This document shows positions 8,036 to 17,301 of a stretch of DNA of 64,000 bases, piece after piece. The notes under the pieces were generated by a model. That model saw nothing but the letters and a program-made list of their open reading frames with translations. It made no database searches and was not told where the DNA came from. Within the stretch, counting starts at the first letter, position 1; every line of letters begins with the position of its first letter. Source of the stretch: Actinomycetes bacterium (GTDB lineage Bacteria > Actinomycetota > Acidimicrobiia > Acidimicrobiales > RAAP-2). The stretch is taken from assembly GCA_021777285.1 (NCBI GenBank), contig JAJYDR010000001.1, positions 1 through 64,000 of the forward strand, in the 5' to 3' direction. Made by a program: the position numbers and the translations under genes.

Positions 8036-9400
8036 GTGTCCGCCTTCGTTGATTCCGCCCAGTTGCACGCCAAGGCCGGCGACGGGGGCGCGGGCTGTGT
8101 GAGTTTTCGCCGCGAGGCCCACGTGGCCAAGGGCGGGCCCGACGGCGGCGACGGCGGCCGCGGCGGCGACGTCTGGCTGGTCGCCGACCCGAACCAGGCC
8201 TCCCTGCTCGGCTTTCGGGACCACCCGTTCCGGCGCGCCACTGACGGGGCGCACGGCACCTCCAAGCGCCAGCACGGCGCGCGCGGCCAGGACCTCTTGG
8301 TGTCGGTGCCGGTCGGGACCGTCGTGCACGATCGTGAGGGCAACGTGGTCGTGGACCTCGCGGGACCGGGGGACCGGTGGCGAGCGGCCGAGGGCGGGCT
8401 CGGCGGCGCCGGCAACGCGCGGTTCCTGTCCAATCGGCGTCGCGCCCCGGCCTTCGCCGAGCAGGGCGAGGTGGGCGAGGAGCAGTGGTTCGACCTCGAA
8501 CTCAAGCTTCGCGCCGACGTGGCGCTGATCGGCTTTCCCAACGTCGGCAAGTCGACGCTCATCGCTCGGGTCTCCGCGGCTCGGCCCAAGATCGCCGATT
8601 ATCCCTTCACGACCCTCGTGCCCAACCTCGGCGTCGTGCGCGTGGGCGAGCGCAGCGGCCGGCCCGACGACGCGACCGAATTCGTGATGGCCGACATCCC
8701 CGGACTCATCGAGGGGGCGGCGCAGGGGCGCGGCCTCGGGCACGACTTCTTGCGACACGTCGAGAACGCGAAGGTGCTCTGTGTCTTGCTCGACCGGTCG
8801 GTGGGTGCCCCGATGGCGCCCGAGGAGCAGCTGCGCGTGCTGCTGCGCGAGCTGGGCGAGTACCAGGCCGACCTACTCGAGCGCCCCCGCGTCGTGGTGG
8901 GCTCGAAGTCTGACGTCGCCGACGCGGCCGACTCGCCCGGGGAGCTCGCGATCTCGGCACTGACGGGCGATGGCGTGCGACCCCTCGTCGCGCGGCTCGC
9001 GGGGCTCGTGACCGAAGCGCGCCGTGAGGCGGCCGAGGCCAGCGACTACGAGGTCGTGATCCACCGTCCAATCCAGGACGACGTCGAGGTGACCGCCGCG
9101 GGCCCCAATTCGTGGGTGGTCAGCGGGCGCAGCGCCGTGCGGGCCGTCCGGTTCCAGGACCTGACCGACGACGAGGCGCTCGCCGAGATCGTCAAGCGGC
9201 TCCGGGCGCTCGGCGTGGACCGGCTGCTCACCCGCGCGGGGGCCCTAGACGGGGACCTCGTGCAAGTGGGACCGCTCAGTTTCGAGTGGTGGCGCGACGC
9301 GGTGGGCGCTGGCCTCGATCGCGGCGACCACCACCGCGCGACGCGCCGGGAGCGTCTCGCCCGGCACGGACGCTTGGGGACCGATGATGACGAGGCGTAG
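8036..9400 (+). CDS. obg: GTPase Obg (CgtA), ribosome assembly and stress
   Basis: Essential GTPase acting in 50S assembly and growth control. The 454-residue product has the glycine-rich Obg fold (residues ~1-155, AGDGGAGCVSFRREAHVAKG), a G domain with P-loop GFPNVGKST, switch II DIPGLIEGAAQGRGLG and the guanine-specificity motif as SKSD rather than NKxD, and a C-terminal OCT domain (about 335-415) typical of Gram-positive Obg. The short tail after the OCT domain overlaps proB by 17 bases. The start codon is fixed by the leaderless -10 spacing and by the normal Obg N-terminus. Confidence 0.97.
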   Translation: MSAFVDSAQLHAKAGDGGAGCVSFRREAHVAKGGPDGGDGGRGGDVWLVADPNQASLLGFRDHPFRRATDGAHGTSKRQHGARGQDLLVSVPVGTVVHDREGNVVVDLAGPGDRWRAAEGGLGGAGNARFLSNRRRAPAFAEQGEVGEEQWFDLELKLRADVALIGFPNVGKSTLIARVSAARPKIADYPFTTLVPNLGVVRVGERSGRPDDATEFVMADIPGLIEGAAQGRGLGHDFLRHVENAKVLCVLLDRSVGAPMAPEEQLRVLLRELGEYQADLLERPRVVVGSKSDVADAADSPGELAISALTGDGVRPLVARLAGLVTEARREAAEASDYEVVIHRPIQDDVEVTAAGPNSWVVSGRSAVRAVRFQDLTDDEALAEIVKRLRALGVDRLLTRAGALDGDLVQVGPLSFEWWRDAVGAGLDRGDHHRATRRERLARHGRLGTDDDEA

Positions 9401-10457
9401 CGCGGTCATCAAGATCGGCACCTCGTCGGTGACCGACGCGCAGGGCGGGGTCGACTACGCGGTGATGGTCAAGGTGGCCGCCGACGTCGTCGCGCTGCGC
9501 GACGACGGCTGGACGGTCGTCGTGGTCACCTCGGGCGCCATCACCGCCGGCTGGGCCGACGTTGGACGAGGGCGCCGGCGCCCCACCGATGCGACGACCC
9601 TGCAGGCGGTCTCCGCGGTCGGCCAGCCACTCCTGATGCACGCCTGGCGCAACGCCTTTGGCGAGGCGGGCGCCACGGTGGGCCAGGTGCTGCTCGCCCC
9701 GCTCGACTTCTCACACCGCGGCCAGTACCTGCACGCGCGCGGCACGCTCGAGGCGCTGGCCGAACTCAACGTCATCGCGATCGTCAACGAGAACGACGCC
9801 GTTGCCGACGAGGAGATCCGCTTCGGTGACAACGACCGGCTGGCCGCCTTGGTGGCGAACCTGATCGGGGCGACGCACCTGGTGCTCCTGACCGACACCG
9901 ACGGGCTGCTCACCGCGGATCCGCGCCTCGACCCCACGGCGACCTTGATCGAGGAGGTGAGCGCCATCGACGCCACCATCGAAGGCATCGCCGGGCGCAG
10001 CCGCTCGGGCGTCGGCAGTGGTGGGATGTCCTCGAAGCTGGCGGCCGCACGCATGGCCACGTGGTCGGGCGTGACGACGGTGATCGCGCCCGCTCGCGTC
10101 GACACCCCGGTGCAGCGCGCCCTCGGGCTCGGGCCGAGCGCCGGCACGACGTTTCACCCCCGCACCGAGCGCCTGAGCGCGCGCAAGGCCTGGATCGCCT
10201 TCGCGGTGGCCAGTCGCGGGACCATTGAGATCAATCAGGGGGCGATGCAGGCGCTCGAACACCACGGGCGCAGCCTGCTGCGCGTGGGCGTCGTGAGCTA
10301 CGAGGGCGGGTTCGCCGAGGGTGACGCCGTCGAGATCGTCGGGCCCGGGCGCGAGGTCCTGGCCAAGGGACTGGTGCGCGTGAGCGCCGAGTCCTTCGCC
10401 GACGGCGACGACGTAGTCGTGCACCGCGACGACCTCGTCCTACTTCGCCACTCGTAG
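9384..10457 (+). CDS. proB: Glutamate 5-kinase with PUA domain
   Basis: First step of proline synthesis: ATP-dependent phosphorylation of glutamate. The 357-residue product has the amino-acid kinase fold (VIKIGTSSVTD, VVTSGAITAG, IVNENDAVADEEIRFGDND) and a C-terminal PUA domain from about residue 270 (RGTIEINQGAMQALEHHGRS). It starts inside the end of obg, so it is probably cotranscribed with obg. Two adjacent ATGs (9384 and 9387) are possible starts. proA follows but has its own -10 element. Confidence 0.97.
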   Translation: MMTRRSAVIKIGTSSVTDAQGGVDYAVMVKVAADVVALRDDGWTVVVVTSGAITAGWADVGRGRRRPTDATTLQAVSAVGQPLLMHAWRNAFGEAGATVGQVLLAPLDFSHRGQYLHARGTLEALAELNVIAIVNENDAVADEEIRFGDNDRLAALVANLIGATHLVLLTDTDGLLTADPRLDPTATLIEEVSAIDATIEGIAGRSRSGVGSGGMSSKLAAARMATWSGVTTVIAPARVDTPVQRALGLGPSAGTTFHPRTERLSARKAWIAFAVASRGTIEINQGAMQALEHHGRSLLRVGVVSYEGGFAEGDAVEIVGPGREVLAKGLVRVSAESFADGDDVVVHRDDLVLLRHS

Positions 10458-10464
10458 GCTCCGT

Positions 10465-10470
10465 TACGCT
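10465..10470 (+). promoter_or_regulatory. Leaderless -10 element for proA
   Basis: TACGCT, six bases, then the ATG at 10477, in the 19-base gap after proB. No Shine-Dalgarno is present. Confidence 0.7.
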
Positions 10471-10476
10471 ACGTGG

Positions 10477-11712
10477 ATGGACACATCGACCCTCGCCGCG
10501 CAGGGGGCAAAGGTGCGCGAGGCGTCGCGCCGGCTCGCCCAGGCGAGTGACGCCACTCGACAACGCGTGCTGCGCCGGGTCGCGACGGCGCTCGAGGAGC
10601 GCCAGGCGGCGTTGCTGGCCGTCAACGAACGAGAGGTGCGCGAGTACCCCGACGGGGGAGCGGGGCTCGACCGCCTCGTCTTGACCGAGGCGCGCGTCGC
10701 GGGCATGGTGGCGGCGTTGCGCGAGATCGCCGATTCGGCCGATCCGCTCACCGAATCGGTCGACCACGACGTTCGGCCCAATGGACTGCGCGTCGAGCGG
10801 GTGCGCGTGCCCCTCGGGGTGATCGGCGTGGTCTATGAGAATCGGCCCAACGTCACGAGCGACGTGGCGGGGCTGTGCGTGCGAAGCGGCAACGCGGCGT
10901 ACCTGCGCGGCTCATCGTCGGCGATCGAGTCGAATCGATTCATCGTCGGGCTCTGGCGCGAGGCGCTGGTGGCCGAGGGACTGCCGCCGGACGCGGTGGC
11001 GATGGTCGAGGACCCGTCCCACGACGCGGCGATCGCCTTCATGCAACTCACCGGCGTGCTCGACTGCCTGATCCCGCGCGGCGGACCGAGCTTGATCGCC
11101 GCCATGCGCGAGCACGCGCGCGTGCCCTACGTGCTCGACGGCGACGGGAACTGTCACATCTTCGTGGACGCGTCGGCGCGCCTCGACCAGGCGGTCGCGA
11201 TCGTCGACAACGCCAAGACCTCACGGCCCGGCGTGTGCAACGCGGTCGAGACGGTGCTCGTACACCGCGACGTGGCCGGCGCCTTCCTGCCGAGCCTGGC
11301 CGAGCGTCTCGCGAGCGTCGAGTTGCGCGTGGACGACCGCGCTGGGGCCATCCTGCCCGACGCGCGCCGCGCGACCGAGGATGACTTCGCCCGGGAGTTC
11401 TTGGACCTGATCCTCGCCGTGAAGGTCGTCGATTCCCTCGACGAGGCGATCGAACACGTGGCGCGCTACGGGACCGGCCACAGCGAGGCCATCCTGACCG
11501 AGGACGCGGCACACGCCGACGAGTGGGTACGCCGGGTCGACGCCGCGGCCGTGCTGGTGAACGCGTCCACGCGCTTCATCGACGGCGGCGAGCTCGGCCT
11601 GGGCGGCGAGGTCGGGATATCGACCCAGAAATTGCACGCGCGCGGCCCGATGGGACTGCGCGAACTGACCTGCCTGAAGTGGGTCGTACGAGGAGAGGGG
11701 CAAGTTCGATGA
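10477..11712 (+). CDS. proA: Gamma-glutamyl phosphate reductase
   Basis: NADPH-dependent reduction of glutamyl-5-phosphate to the semialdehyde, the second proline step. The 411-residue product has the aldehyde dehydrogenase-like fold with the ProA cofactor segment GVIGVVYENRPNVTSD, the KTSRPGVCNAVET region carrying the catalytic cysteine, and the C-terminal signature GLGGEVGISTQKLHARGPMG. Its stop overlaps the start of the MoxR gene in an ATGA. Confidence 0.97.
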   Translation: MDTSTLAAQGAKVREASRRLAQASDATRQRVLRRVATALEERQAALLAVNEREVREYPDGGAGLDRLVLTEARVAGMVAALREIADSADPLTESVDHDVRPNGLRVERVRVPLGVIGVVYENRPNVTSDVAGLCVRSGNAAYLRGSSSAIESNRFIVGLWREALVAEGLPPDAVAMVEDPSHDAAIAFMQLTGVLDCLIPRGGPSLIAAMREHARVPYVLDGDGNCHIFVDASARLDQAVAIVDNAKTSRPGVCNAVETVLVHRDVAGAFLPSLAERLASVELRVDDRAGAILPDARRATEDDFAREFLDLILAVKVVDSLDEAIEHVARYGTGHSEAILTEDAAHADEWVRRVDAAAVLVNASTRFIDGGELGLGGEVGISTQKLHARGPMGLRELTCLKWVVRGEGQVR

Positions 11713-12656
11713 CGTCGCTGGATCCGAGGCAGGAGTTGGCCAAACGCTTGGGTCTCGAGCACCTGCCGCCGGTGCACTTCGAGTCCGCCGCCGACGTTCG
11801 CACGCGCCTCGCCGCCAACGACTACTTGAGCGACGACTCGATCGCGTCGGTGGCCTTTCTCGCCGACCGCCTCGCCAAGCCCGTGCTCGTAGAGGGCCCC
11901 GCCGGTACCGGCAAGACGGCCCTCGCCAAGGCGGTGGCCGACGCCGCGGGCGCCCGGCTGGTGCGCCTGCAGTGCTACGAGGGGCTCGACGAGTCCAAGG
12001 CGCTCTACGAGTGGAACTACCGCAAGCAGTTGCTGCGGATCCAGGCGGGCCGGACCGAGGGCGAGGCCCAGGAGTCCTGGGGCGAACTCGAAGAGGACAT
12101 CTTCTCCGGTGAGTTCCTCCTCACGCGGCCCCTGCTCGAGGCCATCTCGGCCACGGACCCGGTCGTGCTGCTCATCGACGAAGTCGACCGCGTCGAGCTC
12201 GAGACCGAGGCGCTGCTGCTCGAGATCCTCTCGGAGTACCAGGTCTCCATTCCCGAGCTGGGGACGGTACGGGCCCAGCAGATCCCGATGGTCTTTCTCA
12301 CCTCGAACAACACCCGCGAGCTCTCCGAGGCGCTGAAGCGCCGGTGCCTCTACTTGTACATCGGGTACCCCGACGTCGAGCGCGAGCGCGACATCATCCT
12401 GGCGCGCGTGCCGGGCATCGCCGAGGCGCTCGCCCAGCAGATCGCCCAGGTCGTCCGGTCGCTGCGCAGTCTCGACCTGAAGAAGGCGCCGTCGGTCTCC
12501 GAGACCCTCGACTGGGCCCGGACCCTCGTGATCCTCGGACGCGACGAGATCGGCGCGGAGGAGACGGTCGCGACGCTGCACATCCTGCTCAAGTACCAGT
12601 CCGACATCGAGCGCGCGACCAAGGAGATCCTCGGTCGTGCGGTGAACCTTGCTTAA
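11709..12656 (+). CDS. MoxR-family AAA+ ATPase
   Basis: AAA+ ATPase of 315 residues with Walker A EGPAGTGKTALAK near residue 60, Walker B VVLLIDEVDR near 155 and a sensor 1 asparagine in FLTSNNTREL. MoxR ATPases act as chaperones that activate or insert metal into partner enzymes together with a VWA protein. Here the next gene encodes exactly such a protein, overlapping by eight bases, so the two form a MoxR/CoxE-type module. No client enzyme is adjacent. ATG 11709 overlaps the proA stop and is preferred over in-frame codons inside proA. Confidence 0.9.
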   Translation: MTSLDPRQELAKRLGLEHLPPVHFESAADVRTRLAANDYLSDDSIASVAFLADRLAKPVLVEGPAGTGKTALAKAVADAAGARLVRLQCYEGLDESKALYEWNYRKQLLRIQAGRTEGEAQESWGELEEDIFSGEFLLTRPLLEAISATDPVVLLIDEVDRVELETEALLLEILSEYQVSIPELGTVRAQQIPMVFLTSNNTRELSEALKRRCLYLYIGYPDVERERDIILARVPGIAEALAQQIAQVVRSLRSLDLKKAPSVSETLDWARTLVILGRDEIGAEETVATLHILLKYQSDIERATKEILGRAVNLA

Positions 12657-14067
12657 CGTCCTCGCGGACTTCGTTGGCGAGTTGCGTGCGGCCGGACTGC
12701 CGGTCTCGATGTCCGAGCACGTTGACGCCGCGCGCGCGATGCGCGTCATCGACCTCGGCGAGCGCCGCGCGCTGCGCGACGCGCTCGCGGCCACCCTCGT
12801 GAAGGACGGCGACCACCTGCCAGTCTTTTACACCGCCTTTGACGTCTTCTTCGCGGACCGCGCCGCGCCGGCCGCGCCCGAGGAGTCGCGCGACGGCGAG
12901 ACCCCCAGTGGCGACGCCGGCGCAGCCGGCTCGGGCCAGTCCCAGGGCGAGGGCGGGGGTTCGTCGGCCCCGCTCAGCGCCGAGCAGCTCGCGGACCTGC
13001 TCTATCGGGCCCTGCGCGACGGGGACCAGTCCTCGCTGGTGCGCGGTGCGCGCGCCGCCGTGTCGCGCTACGCGGGCATGGAGCCGGGGCGACCCGTGGG
13101 CGGGACGTACTACCTGTACCGGACGCTGCGCAGTCTCGAACTCGACCGGCTCGAGGCCCGACTGACCGGTGAGCAGGCCGACCAGGCCGACGAGCTGGCC
13201 AAGCGACTCGCCCACGACGAAGCCCGCGTGCGGATCGAGAATCTGAAGCGCGCCGTCGAGCGCGCGATCCGCGAGCAGCTGGTCCAGGACCGCGGCGCGA
13301 ACGCGCTCGCCAAGTCGGTGCGCAAGCCCCTGCCCGAGGACCTCGACATCATGCACGCGAATCGCGAGGAGCTGGCCCAGCTCGAGCGGGCCCTGCGCTC
13401 ACTCAGCCGCAAGCTCGCCACGCGACTGGCGCGCCGCCGCCGACGCCGTCGGCGCGGCCCGGTCGACCTCCGCCACACCGTTCGCCGCAGCCTGTCCACC
13501 GGCGGCGTGCCGCTCGACCTGCGCTTCAAGCCGCCGCGGCCGGCCAAGCCCGAGATCGTCGTCATCGCCGACGTGTCGGGGTCGGTAGCGTCCTTCGCCC
13601 GGTTCACCCTGCACCTCGTACACGCGATCAGCTCGCAGTTCTCCAAGGTTCGCAGCTTCGTCTTCGTCGACGGACTCGACGAGGTGACCGACTACTTCGA
13701 GGGCGTCGACGACCCCGCCGTCGCGGTAGCGCGCATCAACGCCGAAGCCGACGTGGTGGCCTTTGACGGCCACTCCGACTACGGCCGGGCACTGATCACG
13801 TTCCAGGAGCACTTCGCGAAGGACATCACGCGCCGAACGACGGTGCTGATACTGGGCGACGCGCGCAACAACTACCACCAGGCGCACGCTGAGGTCCTCG
13901 CCGACCTGCGCAGCCGCGCGCGCAGCGTCTTCTGGCTCAACCCGGAGCCCGCGAGCTACTGGAACAGCGGCGACTCGATCGTGGACCAGTACGAGCGCTA
14001 CTGTGATCGGGTGGTCGAGTGCCGGACGCTTCGCCAGCTCGAGGCCTTCGTCGGCGGACTGCCGTGA
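12649..14067 (+). CDS. VWA-domain protein, CoxE-like partner of MoxR
   Basis: Product of 472 residues. The N-terminal part is alpha-helical, with an acidic/Gly/Ser-rich linker at about residues 80-110. A basic stretch ARRRRRRRRG lies near residue 265. The C-terminal half is a von Willebrand A domain with the metal-ion-dependent adhesion site DVSGS at about 307-311. This layout matches the CoxE-like VWA family found beside MoxR ATPases. The start is TTG 12649 overlapping the MoxR stop; a rarer start cannot be excluded. The client is unknown. Confidence 0.87.
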   Translation: MLNVLADFVGELRAAGLPVSMSEHVDAARAMRVIDLGERRALRDALAATLVKDGDHLPVFYTAFDVFFADRAAPAAPEESRDGETPSGDAGAAGSGQSQGEGGGSSAPLSAEQLADLLYRALRDGDQSSLVRGARAAVSRYAGMEPGRPVGGTYYLYRTLRSLELDRLEARLTGEQADQADELAKRLAHDEARVRIENLKRAVERAIREQLVQDRGANALAKSVRKPLPEDLDIMHANREELAQLERALRSLSRKLATRLARRRRRRRRGPVDLRHTVRRSLSTGGVPLDLRFKPPRPAKPEIVVIADVSGSVASFARFTLHLVHAISSQFSKVRSFVFVDGLDEVTDYFEGVDDPAVAVARINAEADVVAFDGHSDYGRALITFQEHFAKDITRRTTVLILGDARNNYHQAHAEVLADLRSRARSVFWLNPEPASYWNSGDSIVDQYERYCDRVVECRTLRQLEAFVGGLP

Positions 14068-14750
14068 GCGCCTGGACGACCGAACCGCCCTCGAGCGTTC
14101 GCACCAGTGGCGCGCCGCCGACGGGCGCCCAACTAGTGCTCGTTCGCCACGGGGAGGCGCGCTGCAACGTCGAGGGGGTCATCGGTGGGCCGATCGGCTG
14201 TCGTGGGTTGACCGATACGGGTCGCGCGCAGGCGTCGGCACTCGCCGACCGGCTCGTTCGCTCGGGCGAATTCCGCAATGTCACGGCCCTGTACACCTCG
14301 GTCCTGCCCCGATCCACCGAGACCGCGTCGCTGCTCGCTCGCGGCCTGCCGAGCGGGCTCACGGCGCACGCCGACTGCGACCTGTGTGAGCTGCACCCCG
14401 GTGAGGCCGACGGGCTGACGTGGTCGGCGATGCAGGACCGGTTCGGGGCGCCGGACTGGGACGTCGACCCGGCCCAGCCCATCGCACCGCGCGGCGAATC
14501 GTGGACGGGGTTCTTCGAGCGATGCGTCAAGGCCTTCGAGCGGATCGCGCAGACCCACCGAGGCGAGCGCGTGGTGCTCGTCGTCCACGGTGGGGTCATC
14601 GAACAGATGATGAAACTCGTCATGCACCGCGGGCCGGCCGAACGGCTCAAGCTCGTGACCGAGCACTGTTCGATCACCGAGGTCGAGTTCGCCGGCGCTG
14701 CGCGCCGCCTGCTCAGTTACAACGACCGGGCGCCACTCGCCGAGGCGTAG
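14064..14750 (+). CDS. Histidine phosphatase family protein (phosphoglycerate mutase-like)
   Basis: A 228-residue member of the histidine phosphatase superfamily. The phosphate-accepting histidine is in [15 protein letters not shown], the second catalytic histidine in [14 protein letters not shown], and the arginine pair and acid-donor region lie between. The substrate is not predictable; cofactor-dependent phosphoglycerate mutase is less likely because the sequence is divergent and the context is not glycolytic. GTG 14064 overlaps the VWA stop in a GTGA, so it is probably translationally coupled. Its 3' end overlaps the convergent DAHP synthase gene by 34 bases. Confidence 0.87.
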   Translation: MSAWTTEPPSSVRTSGAPPTGAQLVLVRHGEARCNVEGVIGGPIGCRGLTDTGRAQASALADRLVRSGEFRNVTALYTSVLPRSTETASLLARGLPSGLTAHADCDLCELHPGEADGLTWSAMQDRFGAPDWDVDPAQPIAPRGESWTGFFERCVKAFERIAQTHRGERVVLVVHGGVIEQMMKLVMHRGPAERLKLVTEHCSITEVEFAGAARRLLSYNDRAPLAEA

Positions 14751-16099
14751 TTCTGCAGGAACTCGGCCACGTGGAAGGCCATGTCCAGGCTCTGGGTCGC
14801 ATTGAGTCGAGGATCGCAGATCGTCGTGTAGTTGAGGTCCAGGTCGGCCTCGTCGAGGCGCGAGCCGCCGCCGAGGCACTCGGTGACGTCGTCGCCGGTC
14901 AGCTCGATGTGCAGGCCGCCGGGCCACGTGCCCAGGGACTGGTGGACCTCGAAGAACTGGGCGGTCTCGGATAGGACGTCGTCGAAGTGGCGGGTCTTCT
15001 GGCCGCCGATCACGCGGAACGTGTTGCCGTGCATCGGGTCACAGGCCCACACCACCGAGCGCCCGTCGTCGCGCAGGGCCTCGACGAGCGGGGGCAGTGC
15101 CTCGCCGATCCGCTCCACGCCCATCCGCGAGATGAGCGTGAGCCGGCCGGGCTCGTTGTCGGGGTTCAGCACCTCGACCAGCCGGCGCAGGTCGTCGACG
15201 TCGATGCTCGGCCCGACCTTCAAGCCGAGCGGGTTGGAGACCCCGCGCAGGAACTCGACGTGCGCGCCGTCCAGCTGGCGCGTGCGGTCCCCGATCCAGA
15301 GCATGTGCGCCGAGCAGTCGTACCAGTCGCCGGTGAGCGAGTCCTGGCGCGTGAGCGCCTGCTCGTAGGGCAGGATCAGCGCTTCGTGGCTGGTGTAGAA
15401 CTCGACGCTCTGCAGCGCCGTGTCGTCGTGCAGGTCGATGCCACAGGCCATCATGAATTGCAGTGCGCGCTCGATCTCGTCGGCGATCATCGCGTAGCGC
15501 TTGCCCTCGAGCGAGTTGGCGACGAACTCCTGGTTCCACGCGTGCACCCGCGACAGGGCGGCGAAGCCACCCGTCGTGAAGGCGCGCAGCAGGTTCAGCG
15601 TCGCCACGCTCTGGTGGTAGGCGGCGAGCAGGCGGTCCGGGTCGGGCCGGCGCGCGTCGGGGGTGAAGTCGTCGGAGTTCACGATGTGGCCCCGGAAGGC
15701 GTCCAGGCGCACCCCGTCGCGCTCTTCGAAGTCGTCCGAGCGGGGCTTGGCGAACTGCCCGGCGATGCGCCCCACCTTCACGACCGGCACGCCGGCGGCG
15801 TAGGTGAGCGCCACGGCCATCTGCAGGATCACCTTGAGCTTGTCGCGGATCGAGTCAGCGGAGCCCTCGTCGAAGGATTCGGCGCAGTCGCCGGCCTGCA
15901 GCAGGAAGGCCTGGCCGTTGGCCACGTCGCGCAGGTGTTGTTGGAGTCGGCGAGCCTCGCCGGCAAAGACGAGTGGCGGCTTGGTCGCGAGTTCGCGCTC
16001 CACGCGCGCCAGGTGCTCGGCATCGGGCCACGCCGGACTCTGGCGCAGCGGACGATTCCGCCACGTCGTAATCGACCAATCTGATGGCGACGACTGCAT
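14717..16099 (-). CDS. aroG: Class II (plant-type) DAHP synthase
   Basis: First enzyme of the shikimate pathway, condensing phosphoenolpyruvate and erythrose 4-phosphate. The 460-residue product shows class II signatures: [29 protein letters not shown], and the metal/PEP-binding [11 protein letters not shown] segment. Length is normal for the class, as in Mycobacterium. ATG 16099 (MQSSPSDW) is chosen because the minus-strand TACGCT ends exactly six bases before it; the open frame extends 12 codons further upstream with no support. Divergent from nadD with only 54 bases between starts. Confidence 0.95.
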   Translation of the reverse strand: MQSSPSDWSITTWRNRPLRQSPAWPDAEHLARVERELATKPPLVFAGEARRLQQHLRDVANGQAFLLQAGDCAESFDEGSADSIRDKLKVILQMAVALTYAAGVPVVKVGRIAGQFAKPRSDDFEERDGVRLDAFRGHIVNSDDFTPDARRPDPDRLLAAYHQSVATLNLLRAFTTGGFAALSRVHAWNQEFVANSLEGKRYAMIADEIERALQFMMACGIDLHDDTALQSVEFYTSHEALILPYEQALTRQDSLTGDWYDCSAHMLWIGDRTRQLDGAHVEFLRGVSNPLGLKVGPSIDVDDLRRLVEVLNPDNEPGRLTLISRMGVERIGEALPPLVEALRDDGRSVVWACDPMHGNTFRVIGGQKTRHFDDVLSETAQFFEVHQSLGTWPGGLHIELTGDDVTECLGGGSRLDEADLDLNYTTICDPRLNATQSLDMAFHVAEFLQNYASASGARSL

Positions 16100-16105
16100 G
16101 TATCT

Positions 16106-16111
16106 AGCGTA
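16106..16111 (-). promoter_or_regulatory. Leaderless -10 element for aroG
   Basis: On the minus strand TACGCT is followed by six bases and the ATG at 16099. It fixes the DAHP synthase start and faces the nadD promoter. Confidence 0.7.
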
Positions 16112-16141
16112 GGGCTTTCTTCGAGCGACAGACAATCGACC

Positions 16142-16147
16142 TAGAGT
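16142..16147 (+). promoter_or_regulatory. Leaderless -10 element for nadD
   Basis: TAGAGT, six bases, then the GTG at 16154. Only 30 bases separate it from the divergent aroG -10, so the two -35 regions must overlap. Confidence 0.7.
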
Positions 16148-16153
16148 TGGCCC

Positions 16154-16723
16154 GTGACACTACGGCGCCTCGGTCTCTTTGGGGGGACCTTCGACCCGCC
16201 ACACTTTGGACACGTCGCCGCGCTGCGGGCGGCGGCCCGCAGTCACCGGTTCAATCGGATCGAGGTCACGGTCGCGGGCGACCCGTACCAAAAGAGCGAG
16301 CACGGGTCGGTGCGCCCGGCTCCGTTGCGCCTCGCTATGGCCAAGGCCGCCTTCGAGGGCCTGGACCTCGTGGTCGTGTCGGACCGCGAGATCCGTCGAG
16401 CGGGACCGTCCTACACGATCGACACCGTGCGCGAGCTGCTCACCGAGGCCGATGAGGTCGACCTCATCATTGGGGCAGACCTGGCCTCACAGCTGGACCG
16501 CTGGCACGACGCGACGGTGCTGCGGACCATGGTGCGCGTCGGCGTGGTGCCGCGACCGGGTCGCGCGCCGACCCTGCCGAACGGCTGGGTCACCTACGAG
16601 ATCGCGATGGAGCCGGTCGACCTGTCGAGCACCTACATTCGCGATACCCACCCGGACCACGAGAATCTCCGCGAATACGTGCCCGAAGGCGTCATTCCGC
16701 TCTTCGAGGGATTCCGGGGATAA
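16154..16723 (+). CDS. nadD: Nicotinate-nucleotide adenylyltransferase
   Basis: Makes deamido-NAD from nicotinate mononucleotide and ATP. The 189-residue nucleotidylyltransferase has the family motifs [14 protein letters not shown] at the N-terminus, [13 protein letters not shown] in the middle, and the C-terminal SSTYIRDT (ISSTxIR pattern). Length is normal. nadD followed by rsfS, with one small gene between, is the standard bacterial order. Confidence 0.96.
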   Translation: MTLRRLGLFGGTFDPPHFGHVAALRAAARSHRFNRIEVTVAGDPYQKSEHGSVRPAPLRLAMAKAAFEGLDLVVVSDREIRRAGPSYTIDTVRELLTEADEVDLIIGADLASQLDRWHDATVLRTMVRVGVVPRPGRAPTLPNGWVTYEIAMEPVDLSSTYIRDTHPDHENLREYVPEGVIPLFEGFRG

Positions 16724-16735
16724 GGTTTGACCGAC

Positions 16736-16915
16736 ATGGCGGTTCGAAACTTTGATGTGACCAGTCCACGCGCGGCGCGCTACACGTTGCTCGAGCCCGC
16801 CCCCCGGCGCCGCGCCGACGTGCGTCGAGCCAGGCAGCGCTGGTCCATGGTCGGTATCGGCGCGTTGGCGATTCCCTTCGCGGCGGCGTTGATCGTGATC
16901 GGGGTGGTCCACTGA
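16736..16915 (+). CDS. Small single-span membrane protein of unknown function
   Basis: A 59-residue protein: a polar, basic N-terminal half (PAPRRRADVRRARQRW) and one hydrophobic span at about residues 38-56 ending close to the C-terminus. I do not recognise a family. TAAGGT at 16721-16726, overlapping the nadD stop, could be a -10 giving a transcript that starts about three bases before ATG 16736; an in-frame TTG at 16727 would lie upstream of that. The position between nadD and rsfS is conserved for small or LytR-type envelope genes in many actinobacteria, but no function is implied. Confidence 0.6.
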   Translation: MAVRNFDVTSPRAARYTLLEPAPRRRADVRRARQRWSMVGIGALAIPFAAALIVIGVVH

Positions 16916-16938
16916 GCGAGATCGCGTCGCGCACCGTC

Positions 16939-17301
16939 GTGGCGCCCGGGGTCTTCGCGGCTTACGTTTCGGAGCTCGTTAGCGCCGCGGTCGCCGGCGC
17001 CGAGGAGAAGTTGGCCCAGGACGTCGTCGTCATCGACATGCGTGCGTTGGTCGATTCCTTCGACGCGCTCGTCATCGCCTCGGGTCGTACGGACCGCCAG
17101 GTCCGCGCGATCGCCGAGGAGGTGGAGCGCCTCGTCGCCGTCGCCCTCGGCGTCAAGCCAATCCACGTCGAGGGGACCATGGAGGCCGAGTGGATCGCGC
17201 TCGACTACGGCGACGTGATCGTGCACGTCTTTGACGAGGCGACGCGCGACTACTACGACCTCGAGCACCTCTGGAACGCGGCCACCGCGTACCGTCGCTA
17301 A
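16939..17301 (+). CDS. rsfS: Ribosomal silencing factor RsfS
   Basis: Binds L14 of the large subunit and blocks subunit joining under starvation. The 120-residue product has the DUF143 core: DVVVIDMRALVDSFDALVIA, SGRTDRQVRAIAEEVE, and the C-terminal GTMEAEWIALDYGDVIVHVF with YDLEHLW. The GTG 16939 start gives normal length; I see no strong ribosome binding site. Its stop overlaps the convergent lipoprotein gene by four bases. Confidence 0.95.
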   Translation: MAPGVFAAYVSELVSAAVAGAEEKLAQDVVVIDMRALVDSFDALVIASGRTDRQVRAIAEEVERLVAVALGVKPIHVEGTMEAEWIALDYGDVIVHVFDEATRDYYDLEHLWNAATAYRR

